NCBI GenBank assembly: GCA_012845835.1
Contig: JABAKD010000015.1
Coordinates: 4,168,278-4,232,277 of the forward strand
Direction of reading: 5' to 3'
Source: Undaria pinnatifida
Taxonomy: Eukaryota > Sar > Phaeophyceae > Laminariales > Alariaceae
DNA length: 64,000 nucleotides
A program made the position numbers and the translations under genes. Below are positions 33,297 to 45,058 of this stretch, piece by piece; positions within the stretch are counted from its first letter, which is position 1, and each line of letters begins with the position of its first letter. A model generated the notes under the pieces. It worked only from the letters and a program-made list of their open reading frames with translations. It ran no database searches and was not told the DNA's origin.

Positions 33297-33720
33297 GGAT
33301 GCCGCGGGGTCCTATGATGATTCCCTTGCGATGCCACGGTATCTTGTGAGATGTCGTGTGGCGAGCGCGGGCGCCTGCGAGAGCCCTCGGGGTTCTATCA
33401 AAGATCCCACGAGCGACCCACCAAAACAATACTATAACGAACAGCACTCGCAAACAGGCGCGTAAGGGCTGTTTCATACAGATCCAACCCGGGAGCAAAT
33501 TCATCCGGTGTGGGATGCCGCGGGGTTCTCTGATGATTCCCTTGCGATGCCGGGGTATCCCGTGAGATGTCGTGTGGGCGACCGCGGGCGCCTGTGGGAG
33601 CCCCCTGGGTCCCATCAAAGATCCCACGAGCGACCACCAAAACAATTTTATAACGAACAGCATTCACAAACAGGCGCGTAAGGGCGGTTTCATATAGATC
33701 CCACCCGGCAAACAATACCT
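33297..33720. repeat. Two-copy tandem repeat, 214-bp period
   Basis: GGGATGCCGCGGGGT starts copies at 33297 and 33511. Both run through GATGATTCCCTTGCGATGCC, TGAGATGTCGTGTGG, AAAGATCCCACGAGCGA and AGGCGCGTAAGGGC. Identity looks close to 90% by eye. Confidence 0.85.
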
Positions 33721-34008
33721 AGATCTTGAATAAAAACAAAATCGGGCGTCTATCTGCCCCGAATGATCTTGATAACGAAATACGGATCTGATATGTTCGA
33801 TGTGTGAATTATGCCCAACAGCTATAGGGATATACCATGTCATCACGTTGTATCACCATTCATATCGAAATCAGACATCAGGCATTTTTGTCCATCACAT
33901 GTGCGGATATGGATACAGTACATCATACGCACAGGTGTCACATGCCGTGATCACATGATATACCCGGTATCACAATTCTTGCTACAGATACTTACCTCCG
34001 CCGCTCAC

Positions 34009-35286
34009 CTGCCTGCTAACGAAGTGGCTCAGGAAGAATTTCCCATCGATCTTCGGCCGGAAGGTCCGCACACTCGGAAGCTTCAGCGCTGCCGTCGGAG
34101 ACGAAAAGCCAACATAACCGCCATCTCCGCGACCACCACCGTCCTCTCCTTCGGTGGGCCACGCCCACGATCGAGCTCGGTACGCTGGCCCGTGCTCCAG
34201 CATCCGGAGAATGGCGACTCCCTTCTCCCGTCCCATCCGAGGCCCTTTCTTACCGAAATCCACCCCGATGGTTTCCCGAGGAAGACGTCCCTTCGAGTCA
34301 AGCGCCGTCTCGTCCGCCCCCGCCGCGAGGAGAATGTTCACTACGGCTGGACAGCAGTAGTAGCCAGCGGCGTGGTGGAGCAGGTGCATACCGTCGACTT
34401 TAATGTTAGCCCAGTGCGACCTTTTCTCCTCTCCGTGTGCCGCGAGCAGTAACCGAAGGATTTTCGTCTTGCGGTTTTGAAGGGCGCCAAAAATAGCGAA
34501 GTGCAGCGTCGCCGTGCCCCCGACCGCCTGCATCCCCTCCTTGATAAGGACCCGCACCACGCCTTCGAACCCAATAATCGCGGCTGTGGCGAGCGGTAAC
34601 ATGTTGCGATGGTCCGGGGGCATCGACTGCATTGCTCCCAGCTTCAGCAACCGGGAGGTCATGCCCACGTGGCCACGGGAGCACGCCATGAAGAGCGGAG
34701 TTTCGCCGTTGATGGTGTAGCAGTTAAGCGCGGCGGGTGCTTTCTTGTACAGCATGTCGACCAACTCGATGATGTTGTGCTGGGCCACCACGTGCAAGGG
34801 GGTGTACCCGCTTTCGTCAGTTAAGGTCGGGTCGGCCCCCGCCTCGAGCAGCAACCGCGCCACCCCGACGTACTTGTCGAGGCATGCCGTAGCCATGAAA
34901 AGTGGGGTCCAGCCCCTCTTGCCAGCAAGATTGGGGTCGGCGTGGGCGCGCTTCAGCAAGAAGCGAACGGTGTTAATGTTGCCTCGCACGACAGCGATGT
35001 GCAGCGCCCGTTCTCCAGGCATGATGGAAATATTGAAGCCTGTGCATGGCAGCTCGCGGTCAGTAGGCCGGTCTGGATCCGCGCCGTGCTCGATTAAAAC
35101 TTTGATCATGTCGACGTCGTCACGACCGGTGGCGGCCATGATGGGCGTACAGGGTAGGTCTGCGGATCCATTTGCGTTTGCTCCGGCTGCGAGAGCAGTC
35201 TTCACTCTTCCCATGCTTCCGTTGACCACGCCATCCAATAAGGCCGCGTTAATGATGACAGCTCGAGAATACTCAGCGCTCCGCAT
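34009..35286 (-). CDS. Ankyrin-repeat protein, intact copy (first 426 residues)
   Basis: Ankyrin repeats are helix-turn-helix protein-binding units; partners cannot be inferred. The frame runs from ATG 35286 to a donor CAG/GTGAGC after 34009. I see about nine repeats between residues 30 and 360, with consensus turns such as ALAAGANAN, LIEHGADPD, PGERALHIAV, GWTPLFMAT, LLEAGADPT, GYTPLHVVA, GETPLFMAC and ILLAAGADE. After the repeats come LEHGPAYRARSWAW and an acidic/Gly linker (EGEDGGGRGDGG), then VRTFRPKIDGKFFLSHFV. Two broken relatives (36.2 and 46.9 kb) share all these parts and a donor near the same place, so a further exon is expected left of 34009; I could not identify it. Reading on would add only eight residues before a stop. 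Confidence 0.85.
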
Positions 35287-36231
35287 CTGTTTCTCTGTAG
35301 TTTTTTTCAGCAGGAGGGGGGAGGGTTCGGTATTTTTCTCTCAGCGGTTCCTCGGCAGAGGGAAGAGGTGAGGCAAGGGAGTAGATGCAGCAATGGACGC
35401 GCAGCAGGTGGTCGGTCGACAGGCGAAAGCACGGGAATGGACGGGCCAGGCTGAATGCTGAGCAGTGGTGGCGTTGTTGTGGTTGTGGTGTTGGCAGGTT
35501 TACACGTTGCACCCGTCGCAAAAAAAACCAGGTGCCGACGGAAACAAAGGATATCGTAAAGATACGTTCAGCCTAGACACTGGAACTACAACCCATAAGA
35601 TATCTGCCCAAAGATGAATCTAGGAATGTTCGTTTGTGGTTATACGCTTTTTCAGCATGTATGTATGTCTAGTGCCGACGCGTTGACCGACATAGATAGA
35701 GCACACCTAAGTGGCAGCACCAAAGTGGCAGAAATGTTGGCTACCATATCGACAAATAGGCACGCCACCGCGCGGTGCGGAACGCTTGAGAGTTGTACCA
35801 TTTGCGGGATCTTTACAAGGTACTTGTGTGTTCGTATTGGTTCGCGAGATAGGTCATCCAGAGGACGATCGTACTGGTTACACGGCATGGTCTCACTATG
35901 AGTACGAAGCATTGTCAATTAAGAGCACGACAGCACGCACCGACGGCAACAGCAGCACAGCAGCAGCACGGGGTGACAGGCAATGCCCAACACAGCAGAG
36001 GGGCAACATCAGCAGCAGTCTGTCAGCAGTCGTATATCGTAGATCGCAGATCGTAGATCTCGAGGAGTTCGAAGTTAAAAGAAGGGATGTTCACGGCGGG
36101 CGGTAGCCAGAGTTCTTTTGACCTCAATCGAATCATGAGCCCCTCAACAGCACCAGGTGCAGAGGGTGGGATCTGCTTGCAATTTGCGTTCCCAGCCTCT
36201 GAACCACGGTAGGGAGCTCATTGCTGTAGCC
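35287..36231. promoter_or_regulatory. Spacer between two divergent ankyrin copies
   Basis: 945 bases between the start codons of the intact minus-strand copy and the broken plus-strand copy. It probably holds their promoters. I see no clear TATA box. There is a CAGCAGCA-rich patch at 35950-36020 and a small GTAGATCGTAGATC repeat at 36035-36060. No gene is supported. Confidence 0.4.
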
Positions 36232-37522
36232 ATGCCGACAAGCGCTGCTGCACATCGTTGTGCACCAAACAACGCAGCTTTGATAGAAGGCTCGCGGAAG
36301 GGAAACATGGGGAGAGTGAAGGCTGCACTCGCAGCTGGAGCAAACGTGAACGGCCTTCCCGCGCTACCCTACACGCCCATCATGGCCGCCACTATTAGGG
36401 ACGACGTTAGGATGATCCAGCTGTTTATCGATCATGGGGCAGACCCCAACAAGTGTGCCGACCACGATCTGCCATGCCCAACCATGGACGTTGGTATCAT
36501 GCCTGGAGAACGGGCCATGCATATGGCAGCTAAATAAGGGAGGCAACGGAGAAACCGTCCGCATGCTGAAGCCGGCCGGCGCCGATATCAATGCCACCGA
36601 CACGAGAGGCCGGATCCCTCTCTTGGCGGCTTGTGGATGCCTCAGTGGCAGTGTGGAAGTGGCGAGAATGCTGCTCGAGGAGGGCGCGGACCCGGCCTTG
36701 GCAGACCTAACGAAGTGCACGCCTCTGCACGCTGTGGCCGAACACGGTATTACCAAATCGGTCGACGTGCTGTACAACAAAGCACTCGCCACGCTGAACC
36801 TCCACACCACCGACGGTAGAACGCCGTTTTTTTCGGTGCGTCTCGCGGGCCGCGAGAGCGTGGTATCCCGGCTGCTTTCGCTGGGGGCGATACAATCGAG
36901 GCCCCAGGAGAACCATGGCATGGTCCCACTCGAAGTGGCCGTGGTAAGTAAGAGGCCACATGGGCGTGGTGCGTGTCCTGGTTACCGAAGGTTTCAAGGC
37001 GGTGGGGGGCACGGCGACGTTGTGTCTAGTCCCTTTATGCCGCCGTTACAAACCCCAATTCTACCAGATCGGCGACAATCCTCCGAATGCTGCTCGCGGC
37101 GGACGGAGAGGTGAGGCGGTCGTACTGGGCCAGGATCTCAATCGATGGCAAGCAGCTGCTCCGCCATGCCGCTGGCCTCTGCCGTCCCGCCTCGGTGAGT
37201 GTTTTTCTCGCGGCTGGGGCGGACGAGGCGATTCTTGACCGACAGGGGCGCATCATGACGCCATCGGAGTGGATCTTGGTCACCGGGGGGAGCCTCCAGT
37301 GAGCCGGGGGGATGAAATCGCCGTTCGCAGGATGCTGAAGCAAGGCCCAGCGTACCGAGCTCGATCGTGGGCGTGGCCCGCAGAAGAAGCGGGTGGCGGT
37401 GCTTGTGGCGATGAATGTGCCGCTGGTGTCTCGTCTCCAGCAGCAGCGTCGAAGGCCCCAGTGAGTGTGCGAATCTTCCGGCCGAAGAACGATAGAAAGT
37501 TCTCCGTGGGTCTCGTTGACAG
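36232..37522 (+). pseudogene. Ankyrin-repeat family member, frameshifted copy
   Basis: From ATG 36232 the translation follows the intact neighbour: GRVKAALAAGANVNG, MIQLFIDHGADPN and MPGERAMHMA, then a TAA at 36535. Homology continues in another frame (ADINATDTRGRIPLLAACGC to RLLSLGAIQSRPQ). It shifts again near 36950 (VVRVLVTEGFKAVGG), near 37080 (LRHAAG, VFLAAGADEAILDRQG) and near 37300 (AVRRMLKQGPAYRARSWAW). It ends at a conserved donor, ACAG/GTGAGC. At least four frame changes make it non-functional unless the assembly is wrong. It lies head-to-head with the intact gene. Confidence 0.85.
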
Positions 37523-39399
37523 GTGAGCGATGTTTCTGGCGTGTTCATCAGAGTTGTCTTTTCAATGCATAGAGCGCCGAGCCCGAGTACGATGCTCGAG
37601 ATGTTTTGGTACTGATTGCAAAGCTCATTCATTTTTCCAAGTAGTTCGTCGAAAAACACGAGGGTGCTCGATCTACCGCTGTACTCAGAGGGCGCGTGAG
37701 GTGGTAATTTCTGTAGAGTGCGTGTTATACAGCTTACCACTTACAGTGGTCAACCAGCCTCTTAAAATCAACAGTTTTGAGTTCTAAGCGGGATGCCCGC
37801 GTGCATGATGTGCACCTCGTGTGACGTTCGGGTGCTGAACTACGTCAAATCAACAGGAGGCATGCGCTGATAGTCAGGATTGGCCGACTGGTTGCGTGAG
37901 CTCCTTCTCCGGAAACGTGGTGAAAGTATTAGCGATTCAAGGCCGGCTGTAATAGTTGTGGATGCTGGGTGGTGTACAAAAGGAACGAGAGAGTGCGAGG
38001 ATCTTGCTTGGCACAGCTCGAACAAGGCAAACAATAACAAAACAGGTAAACTCTATAACTACAGGGGCACTTTTTTAGTAGGGGTGCACGGGGCCAAGAA
38101 AAAGAAAGGAAAATGAAAATTTCAAGTCTTTGGCAGGCGTTGTCCACGCGGGATCGGGGGTCTACTTTCGAGCCCGCCGGCAGACAACAAAGAAGTCAGT
38201 TTTTCGACGGTCGACTACGAACGATTTCCGATACACCCACCGAAACACGGACTACCGGCCAATTGCGCGATCGGCAGCTGGCCGTGGTTGTCACGTGTCT
38301 CTGTGTTGAGGGCCCCTGTGCCCTGCACTCTTGTTCGCCCTTGTTTATGTAAAATCTGCCGTGTGCTGCGATGGTCTCGCGGCAGCAGCACACAAGAACG
38401 TCACCTCGTACGATGTGTCATTATTACCTTAAATGAAATATTTATTTATTCATTGACATCAACATCAACCAGTCGTTATATTTTCGGACAGAGTGATACA
38501 AGTACGACTAAACTTGACAACGGCACTCGCACTGTGTACTTTGAGCTATCTGCTGTGTGCGGTTCTTGTTGCCGCCCTTGCTGCAGTATGTACTAGAAGT
38601 TTTGCCCTACCGCTACTACTGCTGCTACTCCTGCTGTTGTTTGTTTGCCTATGTCGTCGTCGGTTGGCGTTCATGCTCGTAGCACATACTGCCGTTCTCA
38701 CCCCGGACGTATGGGTTTCCTCGTACCTCAACCCGTACGTACAACGACGGGCTCCAAAGAGGGGAGGGGGGAGGTGACACGAAATGACATGGAATATGGC
38801 CACAGAGAAGCGAACATAGCTGAATAGTTCGCTCGGGATCAACCGCCCTTCTCCATGCCTGCAGCAGAGGCTGCCTGGGTGTCAGCGGCCTTGCTAAATT
38901 GCTAAAGCCAGCACCACAGACAGGCCGAAGAGACAGCTCTACTGCTTCGTTTTGTCTCGAGATTCTGTCACGTGAAAATATCATGTTTCGGGAGTTTTTT
39001 GTCACCAAACGCCCTGCCGTCGGTAATTTGTGTCACGAAGTTGTTGTTTGTCGTCGGTAAGTCGTGTCAAGTTTTTGGTGCACCCACACTAAAAGATCGC
39101 TTGTCACGGGACTTGTTTAGCAAGGGAACATTGCAACCCAAAGACCCGTCACCCTCGTTCGTATGCCAATCCTGGGTTCCAAATATTCTGAATACTCATG
39201 GACGAAACGACATTGTGGTTATGCCGCGTACTCAATCGGGTTTCGATATGCCGCGTTGCTTGCACCAGCGTATCGTAGATCGTAGCACCTTGTGCTGCTC
39301 TGACATACGCGCCATAGGTGACTATGTTCCCGATCAGCGACTCCGTAGGCTAATTGCCACTACTGTGTAACAAATAATCTACGAGTAATTAGCCCTTTT

Positions 39400-39610
39400 G
39401 AGACCCATGTAAAGCGACCAGAAGAGCGACGAGTACGATTTTGTCAAGCGTCTAGGAAGAGTTCGCGCCAGTGTATGTACCACCAAGCCCCTTGTCGTGT
39501 AGCTTCCTACTCTGCATTTTGGGCACATCCCCTACCCCAGCAGCTCGGGCTGCTTGGTGTGGTCGATGCCGTAATCGTCATATTGTAGCGTCAACATCCC
39601 CCTCTCAAGC
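39400..39610. repeat. Dispersed element, related to 28300-28570
   Basis: Shares GACCCATGTA, GTCAAGCGTCTAGGAAGAG, CACATCCCCTACCC and ATGCCGTAATCGTC with the 28.3-kb copy in the same order. Confidence 0.6.
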
Positions 39611-39689
39611 CCAAAGAGGTTAGCAAGAGTACGTGTATAATCAGAGCTATTTGTTAATTTGTTGTGACGACATGTACCTTGTCGACTCC

Positions 39690-40110
39690 AAAGTGGGTCC
39701 ACGGCCGTGCCCTTGCCGTGCCCGCTGCTTTCTCCCTGTGCCAGATATTGCCGGAGGGGCTAGCTACACGCCGAGGGGATGCTGCGGGCTGTGGCTGCTG
39801 CTTTTGCTGCTGCTTTTGCTGCTGTTTATTCTACGAACACGTGTGTTCCCTTGTGCGAAGACGAAAAATGAGGTAGCTTACAAGTGTGTGGCGAACTCCA
39901 TCGCTCATATTGACCTTTGAAACTTTTGTTTGGTGTATATGAATGAACGGCCGCCGGAATTGTGTGGCTTTTTATAGGGCGGCGCAAGCGTTAATGGCAC
40001 CCGAGATAGGGTGTAGCATGAATGCGGGCATCGTGTCTGTGGTGTACAGTGGGTTTTGAGCAAAAGCTTCCTGTGAGTTGCTGTCGATGGTGACTGTAGC
40101 CCAGGCGCCG
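39690..40110 (+). repeat. Diverged 400-bp element, inverted partner at 43740-44090
   Basis: GCCCGCTGCTTTCTCCCTGT, GCCAGATATTGCCG, GGGCTAGCT, GTGTGGCGAACTCC and GAGATAGGGTG all recur, reverse-complemented and in reverse order, at 43.7-44.1 kb. A CTTTTGCTGCTGCTTTTGCT patch (39800-39825) is private to this copy. Confidence 0.7.
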
Positions 40111-40667
40111 GTTTTTAAGAATTGCCGGGAGGCACTATGCAGCCTTATGCAGTGCGTGTCGTGTATTTGTTTTGTTGGGTACGAATGCCACCTTGTGAAC
40201 GAAGGGCAGCTTAAAAAAGCAATGAACATACTACGGTAGGGACTATTAATAGCTACCTGTCAATAGTCATTGCCCAGTGGCAGTGATTACCTTAGTAGTA
40301 TAGTGGTATACGGGTATCGCGCAAGTGTAACCGGTGAACACGGCAGTCATCAGTCCGGCTACGCGAGTAACGCAGTGTCAAGCCAAGGCAAAACCTCCGT
40401 TATATGTTCAGTAGGTGCTGTTCTATATTCGATACACGCGCAACACTTACTTGTAAGCACGTTTTAAGGGTCTTTGTTTGGGCGTTTACATGGCATACCT
40501 GGTAGCACAGAGTAGCTAACTTACCAAGAGCAAAGCATCCGTGTCCATGAGCATCAAGGCTGTGGGTAGATCAATACAACCGCCGTGCAGACGCATGCCA
40601 TGATAGCAGTAGCATTTTTTTGGCTATTTTTTTTTTCCAAGTGGACGGGCTTCTCAACCTCAGCAAT

Positions 40668-40929
40668 CATCCCGCGGTAAGGGTTGCAATTTTGTAGCCA
40701 AATAAAGGCATACCCGGCCGGTTGAGCTCCCCAAATGTTGAACTATCGATTGGTATGATTATTTTACGAGGACAATGGTTGTTTTTTGGACTAGCGAATA
40801 GAAATGTTGGCCGGGTTGCGCGAACGAATGTCTTAGAAGTCATGGTCCGGGTGAGATATTGAGCTTTATCCTAGGGTTAAGAGCTCAAAAACTTCCCAGA
40901 AACTTCCGCTGCACCCCTAGCGTGGGATG
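40668..40929. mobile_element. MITE family B copy b4
   Basis: Ends CATCCCGCGGTAAGGGTTGC and GCACCCCTAGCGTGGGATG are inverted repeats of the family type. The internal AAGAGCTCAAAAACTTCCCA is a worn form of the family's hairpin block. Confidence 0.7.
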
Positions 40930-41799
40930 ACTCTGAGGCAATATCCAATGGCGTCGGAATCCCGTTTGAGTGTTTTATACTACTGTTCATTACGTACCTA
41001 TTCGTAGGTGAAGGGATTATGCTTTTTCATTGAGTATTTTTGTAAGAGTACCAGATACATTTCTTTTTTTTTTCGTCAAGTTCAGTGTTCGTGTGAGATA
41101 TATTTATGTTTTATACTGTATATTACATATCTACTCGTTGGTCAAGGATTTGTGCTTGGTCGTTGAGTGTCGTAAGAGTACTTTTTTTTGCCAAACTCAG
41201 TGTTTGGGTAAGTTATAGAGCTCAATGCAGGAGCCTCAGAATATTTAAGTACTAGCTCTATCGTACGATGCATGTACGGTATATCTAGCCATGGAGCGTG
41301 CATCTTGCCGAGTTGATTGAGGCTGGTTACGCTTATCTCGTTATCTTTTCTTTCTTGTCTGCACTGCCCCACCTGGACTACAGCGATATTATGCATCGCG
41401 GTCCCGGGTTTTGGGCACAATGATAGAATGTGAACATTAGGTTTCTTTTTGCACAGCTGTGCTCGGTGGTTTAACCGCTCCCAGCGGATTTGTGCAATTG
41501 TTGTACCAATGTCGCTGGTTGATTTGCCGCTTGCGCTGCTGTATGTGATCATGTACAATAGGTTTGGGCCCACTCTTGGCGTGTATCCTCATTCTGAGTC
41601 GGTTTGCACCTCCGATGAAGGAGAGCCTCTGGAAGGAATTTTCACAACATTTTTTTTGTTGGCATTTTGGTGATGGCGCTGTGCACGTAAAAACAGTCGC
41701 CAGCTGGGTGTTGGTCTACAATACCACAGCTACAAGTCGCCAAGGTGCCAAAGCCGGCTCCCCTCGTGGCGAAATGGTTGCTCTATGATATTGGATGAG

Positions 41800-42315
41800 A
41801 CTGTTGAACATTGTTTTTGTGGTCTGGCCTCTGGCGTTTTTTTGTTGCTGCCACGCCGAAGACCTCGACTCCCCCTGGTTTGTGTGCAGCCTGGATGTTG
41901 GGCTGTCGGGCTCGTGGACTGTGCTGCTGTACCTTCCTGTTGTGCCTACTTTGCTCTCATTTCTCTATTGCCCGCTGAGTGACAGCCTGTGCTTTGTTCC
42001 CTTTGTTGTGGGCTGGGGTTACCGTACGTGGGGATAGGAGATACATTATTGTTGCCCAGGACCCGGAATGTTCGTACGATGTTTGTTGCTTACTGCTGCT
42101 GTCGTTTTGTTTGGCTTTCTGCTGGTGTTTTGCTGCCTCGTGGTGACCTCTTTTGCGTGCAGCTTGGGTATGGGGATGTATGGGGATATTAGACTCGATG
42201 GCTGTGCTGCCGTACCCTTCTGCTGCGCTCTCACTCTTCTCGATATCTCACTCAGTACCGCGTGTGCTGCTGTTGAACGCTGTGGAGTGGGTTGGGGCTT
42301 GTGGGCCCCATGATA
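41800..42315. repeat. Diverged direct duplication, about 270-bp period
   Basis: The order GTTTTTTTGTTGCTGCC, GTGCAGC, GGCTGTGCTGCTGTACC, CTCTCATTTCTC and GTGGGCTGGGG at 41840-42015 is echoed at 42120-42300. T/G-rich; no credible protein. Confidence 0.45.
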
Positions 42316-42850
42316 ACCAACAGAGGTACACCCCGCATCCGTCTGCTCGTCGCACACTCATGTGGTGTTGATTTTGCTCTCACCACTCCCCCGGTGCAAT
42401 GAGCATCAATGGGGTGCGTTGTGCTGCTGGTTGTTGGTTGTGACACGGCGTGGTGTGTTCGCTCTGCAGTTGTGTGTTCGTTCTTGTGCGCTCAGATCGC
42501 TCTGCGTGCGTTCTTGTGCGCGCTGTTTATTCTTATTCTGCACATCTCTGTTTGACGGATATACCAGGTACGGAGCAGTAGGTTCATCACTGCTGTGTAT
42601 TTTGGTGGCTGCTGTGCTGAGCTGTTTACACTACTGCTGTATCGAAATTTCCTGGGCTTGGCTGGAGTTCGTCATTTGGTTACAATACGAAATATCTTGA
42701 CGGCCTTTATTATTCCAGTTACTTGTAATAGGATCCGGCAGACACGCAGACGGCTACAGCAGGAGGTTTGCTAACAGTTCATAGAATACCTTTGAAACTG
42801 GGGAATAGGGGGCGCCAATACTTAAAAGGCCGTTCCACGACACGGCGCAG

Positions 42851-43276
42851 TCAGTTCTTAGTCTGCCAAAGTGGGCTCGAAGTGTTTTCAGTGCTCAGGC
42901 GCAAAGCATTTGGGTTTTTAACATGATAAGACCCAATGAGAGAGCCATACGTAGCCAACGCGAGCTTAACCAGGATCCATTTCGGAACTACGCATTCTTC
43001 ACGGCACCAAGCGGGCGAAAGCGCACCGTCGTAGCAGCGGGCCGCCGGGTGGCCGGCTGGCACACTCCAACGCCGTTCATCCGCGTCATACTCTAGCCAC
43101 ACCTCTCGAGTCTGTGTGCCCTCAGCGGTTGGTGTGCTGCTGCGTCGATACAGCAGGCAGAAGGTGGTGCGTGCCTGGCAAGGAAGATGCTCCGTGATTT
43201 GTGATAGAGCCGCGTCGGATAAATGCTCGGTGCGTTGAAGGCCAAAGAAACAAAAAATGCCGCAACTTTTGATCAA
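42851..43276 (-). CDS. Coding-like frame of unknown function, one of two duplicated copies
   Basis: A 141-codon minus frame with natural composition: LSDAALSQITEHLPCQARTT, FCLLYRRS, EVWLEYDADERRWSVPAGHP, WCREECVVPKWILVKLALAT. I do not recognise the family. A worn copy of the same 300 bases lies at 13.8-14.1 kb inside the GH36 gene, where the frame is broken. Either this is a small gene or gene fragment that was duplicated, or both are copies of a repeat. No splice-linked neighbours found. Confidence 0.35.
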   Translation of the reverse strand: MIKSCGIFCFFGLQRTEHLSDAALSQITEHLPCQARTTFCLLYRRSSTPTAEGTQTREVWLEYDADERRWSVPAGHPAARCYDGALSPAWCREECVVPKWILVKLALATYGSLIGSYHVKNPNALRLSTENTSSPLWQTKN

Positions 43277-43739
43277 ATCCTACCTTCGATAAAGTATTTT
43301 TTTACCGTTTTTGGAGAACAATACCGCAAATACTCTTCATTTATGCGATCTAAAAAATGTTGCAACCCCCCCCCCTTCTAAACCCCTGCCTTCCCCTCAC
43401 CGGTCATACGACGATATACATGATAAAAATAAACTGTGTGTTCCACACTCGTCAAGTTGTCCACCTCGAAAACGGGTTTATAGTTTCCGTGCGCAGATTG
43501 ACTAACATCACCCTGTTGACCCTGGTACAAGCTAGCATACCCAATAATGACACGCGCGAACGAAGTATCACAAAGCCTGCAAAGATGAGTCTCGAAGAAA
43601 TAGTCGATCTCACACCTGTAGGGTGTTTTAATTTTTGATGCTAGTGTTGGGGATTGACCAAAACAACAGGGTCCAAATTGCCCACTAATAAATCCTAAAT
43701 AGCCAGTGCTTAAAAACCGAGCAAGTATCGACGATACCA

Positions 43740-44090
43740 GACGGGGAACATTAGTTCCAAACCTATCTTACACTGCATTTGAAGACACGATGTCTCCAGT
43801 CATGCCGCACTCTATCTCAGTGCAATTTTATGCTTCCGCCGCCCTACCTGCAGCCGCTCACCCATGCCCATCAAATCTACCTACAAGGGTCAAGGCGAGT
43901 GACGAAGTTCGCCACACATTTCCTCTTAGAAAGGCATGATCCACCCCGCCATGGGCAGCCAAACACAGCGCAGCATCCGCTAGGTATCGATGAAGCACCA
44001 TAAATAGCAGCTAGCCCGTGCGGCAATATCTGGCACGGGAGGAAGCAGCGGGCATGGAAGGGGCACGCATGCTGGCCTCGGTTTATTGTG
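43740..44090 (-). repeat. Inverted partner of the 39.7-kb element
   Basis: Reverse-strand copy: GGCACGGGAGGAAGCAGCGG, GGCAATATC, AGCTAGCCC and GACGAAGTTCGCCACACA match the 39690-40110 block after complementing. Confidence 0.7.
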
Positions 44091-44459
44091 GACGGAAGAT
44101 GCCGGTAAAACTCGAAGCTGCACAGCGCTGCAAGTACAAGCATATTGTAGAAGGGGGTCGGTCCACAATTAACGCAAACACTCATAAGCTAGCCGGCGTC
44201 CTCGGTGGTGTCGCAGGTGAGCTTTATGCTTGCTAAAGTTTACTTCTTCAAGGTTCAATTCCCACCGAGTACACACTCGTATTATACTCGTAGGGTCGTT
44301 TTCTTGCGTACAACTTGACAAGCGGAACGTGCGAGAGCGTGAGTTAGCAAGTTCGATGAAAATCGACGAGAATAAAAAGCTGATAAAAGAACGGGAATGT
44401 TGAACCCTATGCGCGATAAACAAGAGGAGGCACGTGCCAGGGGGGAGAAGGGTAGACAC

Positions 44460-44518
44460 CTGTGACCACAGTTTGTCCAGAAGGTCGCCGAGGGTGAAGC
44501 CTCTCACGAGTTGAACCA
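44460..44518 (-). CDS. Possible isolated exon
   Basis: Between a good acceptor (TTTACTCTCCAG) and a donor (CACAG/GTGTCT) lie 59 bases reading VQLVRGFTLGDLLDKLWSQ, which looks like an amphipathic protein segment. I cannot connect it in phase to the ankyrin copies or to another exon, so it may be chance. Confidence 0.2.
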
Positions 44519-44886
44519 CTGGAGAGTAAACGCGGTGATCAAAATGAATACCTGTTAAGCGGCAATTTCTGTAGAGTGCGTATCATACTACTTGTAATTA
44601 ATTATACTGATAGTAAAACCCTTGTCCTTTCGCAAGAATTATCCCGCTCTAATTCCAAGTAACTTGCCCCAAAACCGTGGGTGCACCGGACGCGGGTAGC
44701 AACACGCGGTATTCCGCGGCGGAGGATCTCAAAGGAATATTGTGTCGAGTAGGTGCGAGTAGGCGTTGTGCCAAAAAATACAACCGACTTGGAGTAGAAC
44801 CAAGAGTTTTCACATGCAAGATCCACTATCTTCGGAGTATCAATACTGGTACAAGCAAACAAGAACCTAGCTCAAAATTCCCCACC

Positions 44887-45058
44887 TAAAGTATAAATAC
44901 CAATACTTACCATTATAGTGGACAAAAAATAAGACACCTCTCAATAAAAACTCACTCATATAGTATATTACGAGTACCAACAACGCAGCTTGCAAAGATG
45001 AGTATTGACCTGAAATTCGTCAAACTCACGGCTGACGTCCTTGAAAATTAGTTATAAA
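44887..45058 (-). repeat. Family C dispersed element, inverted full copy
   Basis: CTAAAGTATAAATACCAATA, TATAGTGGACAAAAAATA, AACAACGCAGCTTGCAAAGA, ACTCACGGCTGACGTCCTTG and AAAATTAGTTATAA give a complete inverted copy. It is followed on the right by a run of 21 C (45070-45090). Confidence 0.85.

Larger units (their letters stand above)
16236..34008. other. 17.8-kb repeat-rich region without a supported gene
   Basis: I find no chain of exons with conserved protein motifs on either strand. Open frames here follow SINE copies, MITEs, homopolymers and tandem arrays (listed separately). Stretches such as 19800-20350, 21900-22450 and 27500-27850 look like plain non-coding sequence to me. Confidence 0.55.

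Noticed and set aside
41795-42371. Hydrophobic plus-strand frames resembling membrane proteins
   Set aside because: Very rich in Cys/Leu/Val from T/G-rich repeated DNA, overlapping in several frames, without start context or relatives I recognise.
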